Shown: positions 23,170 through 35,849 of the stretch, in pieces
How the letters are laid out: each line of letters begins with the position of its first letter
How positions within the stretch are numbered: the first letter of the stretch is position 1
Position numbers and translations under genes: made by a program
Notes under the pieces: generated by a model
Told to the model about the DNA's origin: nothing
Seen by the model: the letters and a program-made list of their open reading frames with translations, nothing else
Databases searched by the model: none
From: Thuidium tamariscinum
Lineage: Eukaryota > Streptophyta > Bryopsida > Hypnales > Thuidiaceae
Direction of reading: 5' to 3'
Assembly: GCA_947034885.2 (NCBI GenBank)
Contig: OX344749.2
Coordinates: 16,631,501-16,695,500, forward strand
DNA length: 64,000 nt

Positions 23170-24110
23170 TGGCCATGTCATCACATGTCACATCTTCTAG
23201 ACCTCTTCTTAACATCTACTTTGGGACACGTGGATCTTTGCGTGTATGAAGATTTGTACTTATTCTTGTTATTTCTTCATTGACGCGTTTTAGCATCATA
23301 AATCTACGAAAGCAATGTTGACTAGTTCTTCTTGTTGACTGACCCTCCATGGTCTAAGAGGGCATTTGGAGGGCATTTTTCACGCTTGGTAACCACAAGT
23401 TTAGCTTGAAGTACAAAATGAATCGGATCTTGTTTTCTACATGACTGATAGATTCAGAGAACCAGCTAAGAGATATTGCCTTAGCCTTATCATCACATGT
23501 CACATCTTCTAGACTTCTTCTTAACATCTATTTTGGAACATGTAGATCTACACATCTATGAAGATTTGTACTTATTCTTACTATTCCTTCATTTGATGTG
23601 TCTTAGCATTGTAAATCTACAAAATGAGTGTTGACTAGTTCTTGTTGTTGACCCTATGTGGTCTAAGAGGTCATTGGAGAGGCATTTTTCACGCTTGGTA
23701 ACTAAAGGTGTAGTTTAAAGTACAAAATGAATCAAACCTTGTTTTCTATATGACTAATAGATTCAAAGAATTGGCCAGAAGATATTGTCTTGGCCTTGTC
23801 ATCACATGTCACATCTTCTAGACTTCTTTCAAACATCTACTTTGGAACATGTAGATCTATGTTTGTGAAAATATGCATTTTTTCTTTCTATTTTTTCATT
23901 TGAAGTGATTTAGCATTATAAATCTACAAAATGAATCAGTTGATTGGTTCTTGTTATTGATCCTTTGTAGTCATGGAGGTCACCTTTAAAATATGTTTCA
24001 TGTTTGGTGCCTACAAGTTTAGCCTAAAGAACAAAATGAATTGGACCTTGTTTTCTATATCATAGCTGGATTCAAAGAACTAGCCAAGAGATATTGCTTG
24101 TGAAGGAAGG
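23170..24110 (+). repeat. Satellite family G array upstream of the ARID gene
   Basis: Three units start at ACATCTTCTAGAC (about 23190, 23502 and 23811), spaced 312 and 309 bp apart. Shared blocks include GATTTGTACTTATTCTT, TTGACTAGTTCTT and CACGCTTGGTAAC. The first unit abuts the ARID promoter. The same family lies inverted at 15480-16160. Confidence 0.75.
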
Positions 24111-24336
24111 GAAAGGGATGGAAGGGGCCTTCCTATAGTAGTTGATGACTAGAGCCACACTAGATTAGAAAATCCAAACCATCACCAACATTATTTGATG
24201 ATGGTTCATTTATAAAGTTGTATTTAATTTAGTCTTTTTTATTTTGAACATTTTATTATTAGAATGTTAGTCAACACATCAAAATCTTTACTTGATAAAC
24301 ATTAAAAAAAATTGTATTTTTGTAACAAGCATTCGA

Positions 24337-25578
24337 GTACAATGGGGTACCATTCAAAATGGCATTTTTGAATTCACAATGAAAGAAATTTTAGTGTTGC
24401 CTACTTTGATAGCCTCTCGAGAGTTGAAAAACTAGTATTTTATCATGAATTTCTTTTTACAAAATCATCTCTAAGCTAATAACATTTGTACCAAATTTCA
24501 AGGCCAAAATATTTGCACAAAAAAAGATAATAAAAAATCTACCAACATGTCTAGCTATGAAAAAAATTTCACTACTTTCAACTTTGACATCCTTTCAAGG
24601 ATTGAATTTTTTTTCTTGCCATGACAATTTTTGTGTGAAATAAACTCTATGTTTTTAATATGTATGAAAAATTTCATGGTCAATAGATTAACACAAAAAA
24701 GATATTCAAGATCTACCAACACAAGTCTTTTTGAGAAAAATTTCACAATTGCCAACTTTGACACCCTCCCAAGGGCTAAAAACTAATTATTTACCAATAC
24801 GGTTTTTTTCATGAGATCAACTCTATGTTGATAATATGCATGCTAAATTTCAAGTTCAAAAAACTTACCTACAATTTTTTTAGAATATGTGTAGTTGTGA
24901 GGATGAGTTTTTGAGGATCTGGGTGGATTGGCCCCCTCGCTCGGCCTTACCATGTTTTACCAGAGGTGCAATCAAAACAAAAAGCCCCCTAGTTTGGGCC
25001 ATGATCACCCCTAATTTCATCATCCCCTAGCTAATTTGCGGTCTCTGATAGCAAATATGAATTCAAAATTTGCAAAAAGAAATTTGTGTGAAAAAAAAAA
25101 TTACAGCGTTTTACTCAAGTGGCCGAGCGAGGGGGTCAGTTCTCCCTACCCTTTTTGAGCCCTTGGTATATTAGTGTCATTTTGTGGGTCAAAGTTTGAC
25201 ACGGATGTAAAAAATTATACCTATGAAAATTTGAAAATTTGAAAATTTTCATATATATTAAAAACATAGAGGTTATTTCATGCCAAAAATTTCATGGCAA
25301 GAAAATAAAAATTCAATCCTTGAAAGGATGTCAAAGTTGAAAGTAGTGAAATTTTTTTCACAACTAGACGTGTTGGTAGATTTTAAATATCTTTTCTTGT
25401 GCAAGTCTCTTGGCCTTGAAATTTTGCACAATTGTTATTAACTTAGAGATGATTTTGTAAGAAATAATTCATAGTAAAATACTAGTTTTTTAGCTCTTGA
25501 GAGGTTGTCAAAGTTGGCAACACTAAAATTTCTTTCACTATGAACTCAAAAACAACATTTTGATTGTTACCTCACTAT
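24337..25578. mobile_element. Long foldback element, family C copy 1
   Basis: The arms are inverted copies of each other: GTACAATGGGGTACCATTC at the left pairs with a degenerate GTTACCTCACTATA at the right, and TCTACCAACATG near 24538 pairs with CGTGTTGGTAGA near 25369. No coding capacity is visible. A 236-bp MITE is nested near the middle. A better-preserved copy lies at 31086-32488. Confidence 0.65.
24916..25151. mobile_element. MITE family I, copy 2 (236 bp), nested in a foldback element
   Basis: It is flanked by TTTTTGAG at 24908-24915 and 25152-25159, a perfect 8-bp duplication. Rejoining at one TTTTTGAG gives GAGTTTTTGAGCCCTT, which matches the uninterrupted family C copy near 31663-31680. 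This confirms the insertion boundaries. Confidence 0.85.
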
Positions 25579-28249
25579 ATATAAAATAAAAATTAACTTC
25601 TAATTGCATTGTTTTTATTTTTAGTTTCAATATTGAATATAAATGTAATTCTTCTAATATTTATAAATTCTTTTATAGATGTCAATCAATGGTGTATAAC
25701 TATCAAATATTTTGACTTATAACATTGGATAAGTGCCATTTCAAAATGTATTTTACAAATAACAAGATTCTAAATATTTGACTTGGCCTTAACTTTGTCA
25801 TCACTATCTCATGTAATGATGCAACAAGCCTTGCCCAACCTTGCAATGTCTCCTTCTAAAAAAATAGGAGTCATCAGTTAAATTTGAAAAAATAATGATT
25901 GATTCCCCTCCGCTATCCAAATTTAGATAAAAAAAATACAAATTTAGAATACAAATACAAAGTGCAAATCTAGTTAAAGGATATAGATGAAGTTTTAGAC
26001 TATTGAAATATAATATAAAAATACATATACACATAAAGAATACATATATAGAATACATATGTATTCACAAGAAAAAAATGCAAATATATCCCTTATGGTT
26101 GGAAGTTCCCCTATTTTCCTAGGAATACAAATATAGGCAATTAGGGTGGATTTTATATGTTGAATTCATGAATTCATTTCATACAAGGGGTTTGGTAAAA
26201 AAACTTCTCAAAGGATTTACACCCAATTGGAAAATTATGTATATATGCCTTTTAGAAATTCTGTAAGAGGTTAAAAACCAATGGGACAATGCCTTGTATC
26301 CCCTTTATAGAAATCTTGTGACGTATTCTCTAAAATTGACAATTTATCACTATCCACTCAAAAGACAATATAGATGTCTATAGTAATTTTGTTTAAATTG
26401 AATATTGAATTTGGTTTGAAATTAATTCTAAAATATGTTGTAGACTCAAGGAAAAATCAAGAAGATGAAAAAATAAATAAAGCACCTTCATTAGTCAAAT
26501 TGACACCATTTCTAAACTCTTAACCAAACTAGTGAATCAAAAGTGCTTTATTTTTTTAATTTATTTACTTGACCCTATGTGTAAAACACCTCAAATTAGT
26601 CAAAGAACATTCTTTTTTGTTTTGAAAAGTATTTTGATCTTTCTCTTCTTCAACTTTGTTCTCAAAAGTCAATAAATAGATGTTAATTTTTTTATTCTTG
26701 ATTTATTCTTGCATCATCTTATGTAACCTTCTTTTTCATATGCATATCTTCTTTTGGACACATTTTCTACATATTCTAGAAATCTGTAAGAAGAGTTATT
26801 TTTATTTTTTGAATTTCTATCATCCTAAATTTTTTCCTTCAAACACATCTATTTGCTCATCTAAAATTTCCAATGTTATAAATGAATTCTTCCTTATTGA
26901 AGTACACTATATTTTTTTAAGAGATTCCTTAAGAAGTTTATTTATTGTTGGCTTAAATGACCACTTTGGTCTCTTCATTAATATTTAGTATTTAATATTT
27001 TGAATTTTATATATTGATTTTAGGTTTTATTATATTATTTTATAAAATATTGATCTTTCTTTTCTTAAATAGTATTTTCAATTTATAATGATGTATAAAC
27101 ATTTGTTCCCTAACCAAAATCATTTGCAAAAGATATCTTTTCAAAATTAAGGCACTTTAATCCTTGTAGGAAAAGTTGATTTCAAATAAAAAATTGATGT
27201 GCTTACAAAAAGTGCATTTCATACTATTTTGAAGTTTAGAGATTAAATAAATCAATAATATAATATTTAAAGCAATTTCAAATTGGTCTTTTGATGGTAA
27301 AGTTTGATCCCAAGTAAATAATACTATAAATTTTTTCATATGTGACATATGCGTATACTACAACTATAATAGAAGAATGCCAAAATGCATAATTTATATC
27401 CACCTCATAAAACTTTCAGTTTCTAATAATTTCTAAATCCAACATAATTTGAAGGACTTGTAATAAAATAAAAATTAGTGATAGATGAGAAAACCGATTG
27501 CAATATTTAGCAAATCTTGCAATCAAATAAGATCCCTTGGACCTTACATAATTGGATCAATACCATTGTGGTGAAAACATTGATAATGATTAGTGACAAT
27601 CAAATAAATTATGCGCATAAAGAAAACAAAATCTAATCAATGTCACAATTGAAAAATTGTATTTAAAAGTTTGTATTACGTGTGTTACATAAAAACCAAT
27701 GGCATGTCCAAAATGTTATTTAGAACATCATAACTCAATATAAAGAACCTAATTTCGTTACTACATTAGTATACTTAATGGCTTGTAGGTTCTACTAGCA
27801 TTCAATATTATATTAATTATGAGCCTTACATTGATTCAATATAAGTAAGTAAAGGTGTAATTTCATTAGCATTCAATTATAACTGATTTTTATAAGAATG
27901 CTTTAAAATCAAAACAAGGTTGTATTTTGCATTATTTAAATCTATTATTAATATTAAAGAGTTAAAAGGCCTAAATTACTAAAATATTGATAAATAAATA
28001 ATTTAAGAAAATCTACTATGTTACTTCATTAATTATAAAATACTTCTTGAAAGAAGAATTGATAATACTTAAGAAAATGAAAGATTATGTGAAAAATTGA
28101 TTAATATACAAATGTATCTATACAATTGAAAATACTAATCTATTAGTCTTCTATTCTAATTCAACAAGTACTAAACATTATGTCTTGAGTACAAGTAGCC
28201 TTTCAAATCAATAACAACGATTCAAATCAATAATAACCTCTATGTAAGA
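25579..28249. other. AT-rich intergenic block
   Basis: No gene is supported. Translated frames are Phe/Ile/Lys-rich chance products. A loose hairpin lies at about 26470-26570 (AAATAAATAAAGCAC against GTGCTTTATTT). Confidence 0.5.
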
Positions 28250-28530
28250 TGCTTTCAAAAGGAAGGACCATATTGTGTTTCTTTGGCAATATAGCAATTT
28301 AGGACAATTCATTACAAATGGAGTTTTTATTTATTTTTCTTTGAAATCTCCACACAATATGTGCGAAGGAATAGTTGTAAGGCTCTAAGGCCCAACAATT
28401 TTCATAACTTTTGATTACATGATTAAAAAGTCATTGCATGACAAGTGATTTTCTTTCATTTTTGGGCAACTTGGGTTGCTCTAAGAACTTTTTTAACCCT
28501 TAAAGGGCCAACCTGCTAAATTTGGCAATA

Positions 28531-28856
28531 AGGGAGGAGGCTCGAAAACCGCTCAGGCTCGAAAACCGCTCACCTTCTTAAATGTATATTTCTGGTACAT
28601 GATGCTTTTTGATCTTTACAGTAATGTACAAACAGTGAACATTTGAGGGGGTGGGCGGTTTTGGAGCCCTATGCCATATTGACTTCAGAAATTCATAACT
28701 AATTCTACAGAGCTCCAAAAATTATGAAACGACTTGGGTTAGATGCCTATTCAAGCTGTCTTTCAAGAAAAATTCACTGGAAAATACTTCAAGATGTTTG
28801 ACCTGCCCAAAATTCTGTTCCAGCCCTTAGATGGTCGGTTTATGGACCTCCTCCCT
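28531..28856. mobile_element. TA-flanked MITE family B, copy 1
   Basis: Inverted ends AGGGAGGAGG and CCTCCTCCCT are flanked by TA (28529-28530 and 28857-28858). The interior shares ATGTACAAACAGTG, CATAACTAATTCTAC and ATGGACCTCC with other copies. A TA target is the hallmark of Tc1/mariner (Stowaway-like) elements. Confidence 0.75.
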
Positions 28857-29638
28857 TATAGCGAGCAACATAGCAATTTTGGGAAGGTATGTGTAAGTGG
28901 AGATTTCTATATTTGACACCTAGATTTTAATAGAACATGGGGAAGAGTAATATCTTTCATGTGTACTAAAAATCAAGACATTTGGAAAGATAAGTCAAAA
29001 GTTATGGTCTAAATAAATATGTTTTTTTTTGTTGTAAATAGGTACTTTGGGCAGATTTGAAAAAACACTTTGTTCAAAAACAAAAACTTGAAATTGATTT
29101 CCTTCATTTATGTTTGTGTGGAAAGCTTTGAATCATTTCATATTGATTAATGAGTCTAAATTTATGAGGAGTTTTGTTTATGAGTAGTTATGGATTCTCT
29201 ATTCTAAAATAAACTTTGAAGTCCTTTATTTTATTCAATTTTCAAATAAACATTTTTTTCAAATTTTCAAATAAAATTGTTACTACAATTGTTTATTCAA
29301 ATTTTTGTACATTTGTTTATTGAATCATTATTACTACTATTGTTTATTACTACATTACAACTATTGGATTGGCATTTTTCAATTCCTTAAAGAAATTCTT
29401 AACAATTTTGTATTTTAAATCATTTGCTACTACCTTTTACTTACTATTTTTTTCCTATATATTGTACAATTCCAAATAATTTGAAATTTTTTAGACAAGT
29501 AACCTACTTAGCTTCAATAATGAATCCAAAGAAGCACAACCATTTTGAACCATTTTTCATATGATTGTTGTTTGCTGAAGAGCAGCTACCATGTTTTTTA
29601 CAGGGTGAAAAAAATTATTTTTGAGCATTCAAACACTA

Positions 29639-29970
29639 AGGGAGGAAGAAGCTCAAAAACCAATTAGGCACTACAACCGCCCAACTTCTCAAAAACTATA
29701 CATTGTTTATACATGTTGTTTTTTCATCTTTACAAGAATGTACAAACAGTGTACTTGTGAGGGGGTAGGTGGTTTTAGAGCCTTATGTCATTTTGACTTC
29801 AAAAAGTCATAATATATTACACAAAGCTCCAAAAAATATGAAATGACTTGGATTAAATGCCAATTCTACTTGTTTATGAAGAGAAATTCATTGGAGAATA
29901 ATTCAAGAAGTTTTACCTCCCCAAAATTTAGTTTCAACTTTTAGATGGGCACTTTATGGACCTCCTTCCT
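29639..29970. mobile_element. TA-flanked MITE family B, copy 2, nested in an E1 relative
   Basis: Ends AGGGAGGAAG and CCTCCTTCCT are flanked by TA at 29637-29638 and 29971-29972. The host sequence reads ATTCAAACAC-TA-CATCTTGCAAAATACATGG after removal. This aligns with element E1 at 6964-6993, which lacks the insert and so provides an empty site. Confidence 0.78.
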
Positions 29971-30353
29971 TACATCTTGCAAAATACATGGTGAAAACTC
30001 TGAAATTTTTTCCACATGTTCTCAAACCAATTTATTATAATCTTGATCTTATAATTACAAATTTCAAAAAAAGCTTAAAAAAAAATTTGGTATTGGTACT
30101 AGAAATGGAAGTTTTTGAGTGTTTTTGGTATAAACATAGTCAAGGAATTTAAGGAATTAAAAATCATTTTTGAAAGCTTCTTATATACTAGTTATTATTG
30201 ATTTTGATCTCATTAATACCTACTGTCAACTAAAACTTTTCATAACTTTTATGTCATTAACCATAATGGAATGATTCAAAGTTTCCCACATACATATAAT
30301 TCTAAAGAATCAATTTCAATATTTTATTTTTTCAAAAAGTGCCCATGGCATGG

Positions 30354-33075
30354 GATTAAAAGTAGGGTTAATTTCATTCATTGAAGGAAAAATTTATACT
30401 TTTGGTAGATCTACCATAGCATTGGTAATATGTACTTAGGGTGATTATTAAAAAAATGATAGAATAAAGCCTTCATTTTTGAATATAGTAGAAAAAAATA
30501 GGGTGCCGAAAGTTGGATCCCCTTAGGAGTGCTTAGTAGATTTAGTTTTGAGGGAGTAATGGAGGTGGTTGGAAAAGTTGTCCTAATTTTGAATTAAAAT
30601 GAAGCGTCCAAGTTTAATTTAATGTGGTAGAAAATTGGAAATCTAAGACTCCAAGTTGTGGTTTAGTATGGCATAGTAAGAACACTTAAAATCTACATCG
30701 ACCTCTTCTTGATGACACATGACGTACTAAATTGTTTGGAGACCTTGCAAATTCAAAGTTACTCGGACTCAGTTTGCCTTTCCAAGAGTTTGGGCAAGAA
30801 TGTTTGTTGTGGGCACATCCTCATGGCTTCTACATAAGGCCACTTCTTTGAATTTCCCCTCATGATTGTAGGTGTGCTAATTGGTGAAATTTTTTGGCAT
30901 GTCTTTCTTCTCTTGCTTTAGAGGCTTGTTGTAATTTAAACTATTTGTCTCATTGTTGTACCTTAGGATAGTAATGTAGCCCTAAACCATAGCTGCCAAT
31001 TTTGTTTTCAAAAGCAGTTTTCACATGCATATGAGCATGCGTAGACAATGGTTCTTCTTGAAGCAATTAAAAGGATCAACTTGTAGAGTGGGGTATCAAT
31101 CAAAATGTCGTTTTTGAATTCACAGTGAAAAAAATTTCAATATTTGCAACTTTGAAAGCCTCCCGAGAGCTCAAAAATTGGTATTTTACCACAAATTTTT
31201 TACTACAAAATCACCTTTAAGTTAATTATATGTATGCTAAATTTCAAGGCCAAAAGATTCACCAAAAAAAAGTTATTCAAAATCTACCAATATTGGTAGC
31301 TGTGGAAATTGTTTCACTGCTGCCAACTTTGACAACCTCCCAAAGATTGAATTATTTTATTTTTGCAATGAAATTTTTGTCATGAAACAATATCTATGTT
31401 TTTAATATTTATAAAAAATTTCAAGGTTTAATAAAGTTTTTTTTAAGAAGATATTTGAAATCTTCCAAAAGGTGTAGTTTTGAGAAAATTTTCACAATTG
31501 CCAACTTTGACCCCCTCCCAAGGACTGAAAAATTGGTTTCTTACCATGAATGTTTTTTTGTGAAGTCATCTCTATGTTGATAAAATGTGCTCTAAATTTC
31601 AAGTTCAAATGAATTACCAAAAAAAAGATATACAAAATCTCCCAACATGTGTAGTTGTGAAGAGGAGTTTTTGAGCCCTTAGTATAGTGTTATTTTGTGA
31701 AGCAAAGTTTGACATGAATGTAAAAACTCGACCTAACAACTACACATGTTGAGAGATTTTAAATATCTTTTTTTGAGTAAGTGTTTTGAACTTGAAATTT
31801 GGAACATATATTATCAACATAAAGTTGATCTTATTCAAAAAAATTCATGTTAATTAGACAAATTTTCAGCCACTGGGAGGGTGTCAAAGTCGGCAATAGT
31901 GAAAATTTTCTCACAACTATACATGTTGGGAGATTTTGAATATCTTTTTTTTTGGTAATTCATTTGAACTTGAAATTTAGAGCACATTTTATCAACATAG
32001 AGATGACTTCACAAAAAAACATTCATGGTAAGAAACCAATTTTTCAGTCCTTGGGAGGGGGTCAAAGTTGGCAATTGTGAAAATTTTCTCAAAACTACAC
32101 CTTTTGGAAGATTTCAAATATCTTCTTAAAAAAAACTTTATTTACCTTGAAATTTTTTATAAATATTAAAAACATAGATATTGTTTCATGACAAAAATTT
32201 CATTCCAAAAAAAAAAAAATTCAATCTTTGGAAGGTTGTCAAAGTTGGTAGCAGTGAAACAATTTCTATAGCTACCATGCAATGTTGGTAGATTTTGAAT
32301 AACTTCTTTTTGGTGAATCTTTTGGCCTTGAAATTTGGAATACATATAATTAACTTAAAGTTGATTTTGTGGTAAAAATTTTGTGGTAAAATACCAATTT
32401 TTGAGCTCTCGGGAGGCTTTCAAAGTTGCTAGTACTGAAATTTTTCTCAGTGCGAATTCAAAAACGACATTCTGATTGGTACCCCACTGTACATTCTCGG
32501 TTATAGGATGACTTGGGTTCAATGTTAAGAACTTTTGTATGTAAACAAGGTTTTTAATATACAAGTTCTTTAAGTTTGAATGTGGTGTTTCTCCTTCAAC
32601 TTGATATTGTGATTTTTTTTTGTCTATTATGTATTTGAAAGTACTAGGCTATTTAGAAAAGGATTTCACAACACGGTTCTATGCTAGAATTGTGAGATTT
32701 ATTATGTTAGAGTTTCTTTGGGGGGCAATTGTATAATTAATGTGTATGTGTAGTTCTTGATCATGGCCCCTTGAATGGTAGTGCGTGTTGTATAATCTTG
32801 TATATATACTGCACTGGAATTCCAAGAGCACACGTGCTTGCTCTTGGAGTGTGTTCATGATCTTTGCAAAGTCCTATATTTGTAAAACATATAAAAAAAT
32901 GTGAAAAGTTAGTCCCTTTAAGAATTTACAAAAACATATAGGTGTTGAAAAATATACACAAGTAGCTCTTTTTCTATTTATAGGGAGGAAAAAAATTTGG
33001 AAGGAGATAAATCCCCCCTCCATTAAATATCCCATTATCCTACATGGCTATAAAACCATATATAGTATATCCCCC
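30354..33075 (+). mobile_element. Repeat family D, copy 1, split by a foldback element
   Basis: About 1.3 kb of this stretch is the reverse complement of 46775-48885, with long shared blocks such as TAATTTAATGTGGTAGAAAA, GACACATGACGTACTAAATTG and TGTTAGAGTTTCTTTGG. A TATA-like TTGTATATATACTGCA precedes a region ending in GATCTTTGCAAAG. This could be the promoter part of a retroelement terminal repeat, but I see no protein or primer site. A 1.4-kb family C element is inserted at 31086-32488. Confidence 0.65.
31086..32488. mobile_element. Long foldback element, family C copy 2, with GTA duplication
   Basis: The ends are GAGTGGGGTATCAATC and AGTGGGGTACCAATC (reverse complement), flanked by GTA at 31083-31085 and 32489-32491. 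The arms fold back over nearly the full 1.4 kb. Family D copy 2 has an uninterrupted site (AACACGTACATTC, reverse complement of 48115-48127). A 3-bp duplication fits CACTA- or PIF/Harbinger-type integration, but the termini match neither consensus well. Confidence 0.72.
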
Positions 33076-35849
33076 GAGATGCTAGCACTTTATAGGTTAC
33101 ATGTAACTGAAAATTACTATTAGATAATGAATTTTTTTTTTAAAATAGTAAAATTAGATAATATTGCCAAGGCATATAATAATCATGAGTACCTTATCAC
33201 TCAATATTTAGGCATTTAGACCAATAACTTAAGAGTTATGAACAAAAATCAATGAGCTCAAGATGGGTGATAGAAAATAGTACAAATATTTCTTGCAATT
33301 GTCCATGAAAATAGTTTGATTTATAAATATAAAATACATAAAGTATACAAAATTCAAATTTTAATAGGAATAATACAAATTATTTCTTGAATCATTGTAC
33401 AAAGCTAACAAAAAGTCAAATAATGAATATTGAAGAATATTTTTCCAAATTCACATTGATGGAGTTTTAAACTAAGTGTTAAATCAATCCTGAAAACAAT
33501 TGGAATTATCCCCTTTGAACCAAAAACTCTTAAACATTATTAGACTAGTAATTAATTTAAAAGGACGCTTGGAGACATATCTTCGTTCACAAAATTTATA
33601 AAAAAAATTAGGATGTAAGCTATTGTATACACCTTAATCCCTCATTGCCTAAAGTCCAAACATGTCTAAAAGCATCCTTGGTTTTCAAGCCTTATAAGTC
33701 CACATATCACAAAGGTATGAAAATCTTAACCATATAATCTTGTAGTGTGAATGTTGTAGATGATGTGGATCACATTTGGAGTCATTTGACCACATGGAAC
33801 TATGGATTGCAAGATTATAATGTTTCAATGTTAAAAACACATTTGGAGGTGAAATTTGATTTCTAAACCTATTTAAATGAAAAAAATGTTAAACTAAGGA
33901 GTGCTTTGAAATGAACATTCAAACACATTCAATTTGGTGAAAGTAAACGTCATTCAATTGACTAATTGTATTTGCAAAATGACTTTGAAATGTCAAAAAA
34001 CACACAAAAAAGGGTGAAAAAAACCTGTCTATGACTAAACTTCCTTCTACTAAAATGTTTCTTACTCACTTATAACATCTTGGATTGATATGAAATTTTA
34101 GCCACACAAACAAGACTAAAATGCAAAACTTTTGCAAAAAGAATTATTAGAAATGAACATTGTATGAAGAAAAAAGAAGCCACCAAAGTTCATTGTGATC
34201 CAAAAATGTCTAGTTTTGAACTTTGAGTTGCTCCCAAACATTCAAAACAATTTGGATTGCCATGAAAATTTTACTACAATAACTAGACTTTTAGAAGAAC
34301 ATAATCCATTAAAGTTTTATTGAAAACAAATATTGAGTGAAGCAAATACAAGCCCGCAATGTCATAGCCATCAATTGCAGTTTGGTGAACTCAATTTGAA
34401 CCTAAAAACTTTGATTGGCTCCCAAAGCATTTTTACATCTTGGATTGATGTAAAATTTTTACTAACATACTAACTAGTATGCACAATTTTTCCTACAATT
34501 TTTATTGAATTTAGACATTAGATGCAAAAATTACAATACTTTGAATGAGACTCCCTGAATATGTGAGGACACTTTTTGTCCCCTTTGGTGATGAGGGGTT
34601 AACCATGCAATGCCACTACAAACACTAAGTGTACAATGGATGACAGAGAGTTCTTGCATAAAAAACAAAATTGCAATTGTTCATCTTTTAAATTTTGTGC
34701 AAAAAGGGGGGAGGTCATGAATAGTAGTTTGGCCTCCAATGAATATTTTTGACTTTTTAAAAGTTTGTAGATGATTCACATAGTTTCAGAGAGTATAATT
34801 TCCACGAAGACCAATGTGAGCAATCATAACTCCACCCTTGAGCTTAAACCTAACACACATGTTATAATGGCAATTTTGAGTAGTAAATTCTAGGGTGATC
34901 AAATTAGGTGCCTTTCAAGCAATAGACACTCAAATGATGTGATTTGTTCCTACAAAAGTCTAAAAAGTGTAAAAATTAGTCTAGTTTATGGGTTAATGGT
35001 TAGCTAATCGAATATCAAATTCTATGGATTCTAATCAAAGTATTATCTAATTCTATCTCTAGATCTTATTTCAAGATTTTTTAAATGATAAATTAAGTGA
35101 AATTTGAAAATTCCTTCAAAAGTTTTGAAAGGATGAAAAATAACCCCTAAAAAGCCTTTAGAACTTCATCCATTGTTTAAAAATAACAAATTAGATTGAT
35201 TTTACTCCAAATTCTATCCCTGGACTTTTGATGAATTCTAGATTTAGGTATAATTTTATTGTTGATCTTTGGCTATTTTTGAAAAATTTCATTCAAATGA
35301 CTTCTAACTTCATTCATCAATATCTCACTAAAAAATGAATGATTTTTCAAATGGAAAATGATTTTAGAATCCTATTTAGATTTTCTAATAGATTCTTTAA
35401 TAGAATATTCTTTAGGCCTTTTCCTCAAATTCTTAGTTAAAAGGTTGTTTATCTAATCTAATAAAAATTTAATCTAAATTACTATTTTTAAATATTTCAA
35501 AGAATTTAAGTGAAAATTAAGAATTCTTTTTTCCAACAAAATAAAAAGGTAAAAATTCTACATTTTAACGAAAAAGTTATCAATGGATGAAGTTTTGGTT
35601 TAAAGTTTAGTGAATAAAACTTCATCCGTAAATTACTTGTGGTGTAAACGAGTGTTTTAAGTTCCTAATTACCCTAAAACTTCTAAATTCTATCAAGATT
35701 CTAAGATTCCTTTATTTTATACCTTTAAAGTAAAATATCAACTTTTCATCCAACTGTTAAAGGTTCAAGTTTTAATGGTTTTCTTAAAAAAATATAATTT
35801 TTAGTTTTCTAAGGCTATTTTTTAATTTTTAAAGTCTAAATAAAATAAA
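33076..35849. other. AT-rich intergenic block with weak tandem similarity
   Basis: Between about 34060 and 34500 a degenerate unit of roughly 180 bp recurs about three times (CATCTTGGATTGAT near 34077 and 34438, TTTGGATTGCC near 34251, each followed by TGAAAATTTT-like sequence). No gene is supported elsewhere in the block. Confidence 0.45.

Larger units (their letters stand above)
28250..30163. mobile_element. Degraded mosaic related to TTAA element E1
   Basis: Segments at 28300-28490 and about 28870-30163 share interior blocks with E1, including GGAGTTTTTATTT, AAGGCCCAACAATTTTCATAAC, GAAAGCTTTGAATCA and CTGAAATTTTTTCCACATGT. The right end (GGAATTTAAGGAATTAAAA) is a decayed form of the E1 terminus. 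It contains two family B insertions and a lone TTAACCCTTAAAGG end at 28493. The exact left boundary is uncertain. Confidence 0.5.

Noticed and set aside
32680-32870. Possible LTR (starting TGTTAGAGTTTC, with a TATA-like motif)
   Set aside because: No matching second LTR, primer-binding site, polypurine tract or retroelement protein could be found nearby.
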